From assembly GCF_011369485.1 (NCBI RefSeq), contig NZ_VXCA01000035.1, positions 178,364 through 242,363 on the forward strand: a stretch of DNA of 64,000 nt. The letters run 5' to 3'. Both the position numbers and the translations under genes were made by a program. Below are positions 62,624 through 64,000 of this stretch, piece after piece. The stretch is from Pseudomonas atagonensis. GTDB lineage: Bacteria; Pseudomonadota; Gammaproteobacteria; Pseudomonadales; Pseudomonadaceae. Within the stretch, counting starts at the first letter, position 1. Every line of letters begins with the position of its first letter. The notes under the pieces are model-generated. The model had not been told where the DNA came from. It saw nothing but the letters and a program-made list of their open reading frames with translations, and ran no database searches.

Positions 62624-63340
62624 TCAGCTGGCCTTTTTATCGGCCATGACTTTTGGATAAAAGCGTTTGATCGCCAGGTCGGCGTTGTCGATCAAGGTCA
62701 TGCAGGCCCACACACCGCGTGCGGAGTCGCGGGCGGCGATGGCGTCGGCCATGTCTTTGTGGATCGGCAAGGTGCGGCGCAATTCATCGGGGTCGGCGGC
62801 GGAGACTTCGAACGACACCGCGAGCAACGCGCCGAGGGCCGGGACCATCTGCTCGATGAACTGATTGTGGCTGGCGGCGAGAATGCATTCGTGAAAAGAC
62901 TGGTCGGCGCGGTTGTAATCAATGCCGCTGTCCACCGCGCGCTCAAGGGCGTTGTAGGCCAGTTGCACGGCGTCGATCTGTTCGAGGGTCGCTCGCTCGC
63001 AAGCCCAGCGCACGGCCATCGGTTCGATGGTGCGGCGCAGGTCGAGCAGGTCATCGACAAAGTTTTCCGGCAAACCGTTGCGTGACAGCCAGCCGACGAC
63101 TTGCGGATCAAACAGATTCCAGCGCCGAACAGGCAACACACGAGTGCCGACTTTTGGCCCGACTTCGAGCATGCCTTTGGCGACGAGGGTTTTGATCGCT
63201 TCGCGAATAACCGTGCGGCTGACGCCCAACTGCTCGCCGAGATCGGCCTCGACCTTGATGGTCTGCCCCGGCTTGACCTGGCCGGCGGCGATCCAGCTGC
63301 CCAGCCAATCGACCGTTGACGCATGAAAGCTGCTGGACAT
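62624..63340 (-). CDS. FadR-subfamily GntR regulator (DgoR-like)
   Basis: A 238-residue regulator: N-terminal winged helix (VEADLGEQLGVSRTVIREAI) and C-terminal FCD effector domain (DDLLDLRRTIEPMAVRWACERA, RADQSFHECILAASHN with metal-binding Asp/His). The region WNLFDPQVVGWL resembles E. coli DgoR, the galactonate-responsive repressor. ATG at 63340 follows GAGG; GTG at 63346 is less likely. It is first gene of the regulator-lactonase unit, with a predicted self-binding site in its promoter. Confidence 0.9.
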   Translation of the reverse strand: MSSSFHASTVDWLGSWIAAGQVKPGQTIKVEADLGEQLGVSRTVIREAIKTLVAKGMLEVGPKVGTRVLPVRRWNLFDPQVVGWLSRNGLPENFVDDLLDLRRTIEPMAVRWACERATLEQIDAVQLAYNALERAVDSGIDYNRADQSFHECILAASHNQFIEQMVPALGALLAVSFEVSAADPDELRRTLPIHKDMADAIAARDSARGVWACMTLIDNADLAIKRFYPKVMADKKAS

Positions 63341-63372
63341 GGACACCTCAAAGCGAATCGCGATGGGTGATC

Positions 63373-63401
63373 AAGCTAATGATCATACGATTGCGAGTCA
63401 A
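63373..63401 (-). promoter_or_regulatory. Promoter of the FadR-type regulator with built-in operator
   Basis: On the minus strand: TTGACT (63396-63401), 17-bp spacer, TAGCTT (63373-63378). The spacer contains ATCGTATGATCATT (63378-63391), 13/14 identical to the site before araF. A repressor there would block RNA polymerase, consistent with autoregulation. Confidence 0.65.
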
Positions 63402-63430
63402 TCGAGATTTTTCAGGCTATCCACAAATCA

Positions 63431-63526
63431 AAATGTGGGAGGGGGCTTGCTCCCGAAGTCGGTGTGGCAGTCGCCTTATGTATCGACTGATGCACCGCAT
63501 TCGGGAGCAAGCCCCCTCCCACATTT
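63431..63526. repeat. REPIN-type inverted repeat (GTGGGAGGGGGC family)
   Basis: AAATGTGGGAGGGGGCTTGC (from 63431) is mirrored by GCAAGCCCCCTCCCACATTT (to 63526), with TTGCTCCCGAA inner arms. It is a standard-length copy of the family whose extended version is at 44931. Confidence 0.9.
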
Positions 63527-63535
63527 GGTTTGAAG

Positions 63536-64000
63536 CTACGGTTCGAGGCCGATGGTGAAGAACTCTCCGCCGCTCCACACGCCGAGCCAGCGCTGGCCAT
63601 CGATTTCACGACTGACCGCCAGTTCCACCAATTGGTAGAACACATTGCGGTGAATCAGCGCTTCGAGGTTGGTGCGCACATGCACGTAAGGTGCGGGTTC
63701 CTGAGTTGCCGGATCAATCTCGACCCGAATGGGATGCTCGAGCCCGGCTTCGGTGATCTCGTCAACGTTGGTGGTGAAGCGCAGTAGCTGCGCCTCACCC
63801 TCGCCTTCCACCTCGACGGCAATCGCCACAAACGGCGCATCGTCGACTTTGATCCCGACTTTCTCGACCGGGGTGATCAGGAAGTAATCATCGCCATCAC
63901 GGCGGATGATCGTGGAGAACAGTTTGACCATCGGCTTGCGCCCGATCGGCGTGCCCAGGTAGTACCAAGTGCCGTCCCGGGCGATGCGCATGTCAATGTC
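63536..64000 (-). CDS. DUF1285 protein (5' end outside window)
   Basis: The visible 155 codons (frame open to base 64000) contain DIDMRIARDGTWYYLGTPIG and KPMVKLFSTIIRRDGDDYFL, then LITPVEKVGIKVDDAPFVAI, characteristic of DUF1285. The ATG at 63991 is internal: the family normally continues upstream with a short Pro/His-rich segment. Function is unknown. It is preceded on its 3' side by a REPIN. Confidence 0.88.
   Translation of the reverse strand, partial: DIDMRIARDGTWYYLGTPIGRKPMVKLFSTIIRRDGDDYFLITPVEKVGIKVDDAPFVAIAVEVEGEGEAQLLRFTTNVDEITEAGLEHPIRVEIDPATQEPAPYVHVRTNLEALIHRNVFYQLVELAVSREIDGQRWLGVWSGGEFFTIGLEP

Overview
The window reads as chromosome from a fluorescent-group Pseudomonas. The evidence is high-GC coding sequence, several families of REPIN-type inverted repeats known from P. 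fluorescens relatives, an RsmI-like third CsrA paralogue, the NAGGN osmoprotectant cluster, a DMT/MocR/AraC/IclR regulator-and-transporter mix, and divergent etfBA and ETF-ubiquinone oxidoreductase genes. No tRNA, rRNA, CRISPR array, prophage or intact insertion sequence was seen. Two genes run off the ends: a toxin-like gene at base 1 and a DUF1285 gene at base 64000.

Layout. 1-3.5 kb: 3' part of a very large toxin-like protein ending in a nucleotide or nucleic-acid deaminase domain. 3.5-14 kb: housekeeping genes (ABC exporter, DsbA-like protein, trhO, bolA, DUF2059 protein, fumC, DMT exporter, thiolase, pap). 14.4-21.2 kb: mnmC, tail to tail with a 1,599-residue leucine-rich-repeat protein that ends in a NEL-type E3 ubiquitin ligase domain. 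21.5-26.4 kb: NAGGN osmoprotectant synthesis (amidotransferase, GNAT/ATP-grasp synthetase, M42 peptidase). 26.5-38.3 kb: YheU, RsmI-like CsrA, YnfA, SDR, DUF3309, an LTA-synthase-like enzyme, a START protein, YkgJ, a MocR regulator, a SBP/DUF4398/OmpA envelope operon, and etfBA. 38.3-40.5 kb: a control region with PsrA-like and LiuR-like sites and the ETF-QO gene. 40.5-42.7 kb: AraC regulator and divergent zinc alcohol dehydrogenase. 42.7-47.9 kb: D-galactonate operon dgoK-dgoA-dgoD-dgoT-iclR. 48-52.3 kb: an orphan lipoprotein, GNAT, HD phosphohydrolase, MFS and small genes. 52.4-56.6 kb: GntR / ADP-ribosylglycohydrolase-fold / NCS1 permease / PfkB kinase operon. 56.9-63.3 kb: FadR-type regulator, SMP-30 lactonase, SDR sugar dehydrogenase and araFGH sugar importer.

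How parts work together. The dgo operon and the SDR/araFGH unit, 14 kb apart, have nearly the same promoter. A 17-bp palindrome lies a fixed 13 bp from a matched -35/-10 pair with an 18-bp spacer, followed by an A-rich leader and the same ribosome site. With a sugar importer, a sugar 1-dehydrogenase and a lactonase on one side and galactonate dehydratase, kinase and aldolase on the other, the window plausibly encodes a complete De Ley-Doudoroff route from D-galactose (and possibly the first steps for L-arabinose) to pyruvate and glyceraldehyde-3-phosphate. The SDR copy of this promoter leads into an unusual leader. It has a 54-codon upstream reading frame whose stop overlaps the SDR start, an intrinsic terminator inside that frame, and an inverted repeat that could cover its ribosome site. 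I consider this leader the most interesting candidate for an undescribed regulatory system here. The two giant toxin/effector-like proteins and the ADP-ribosylglycohydrolase operon come next.
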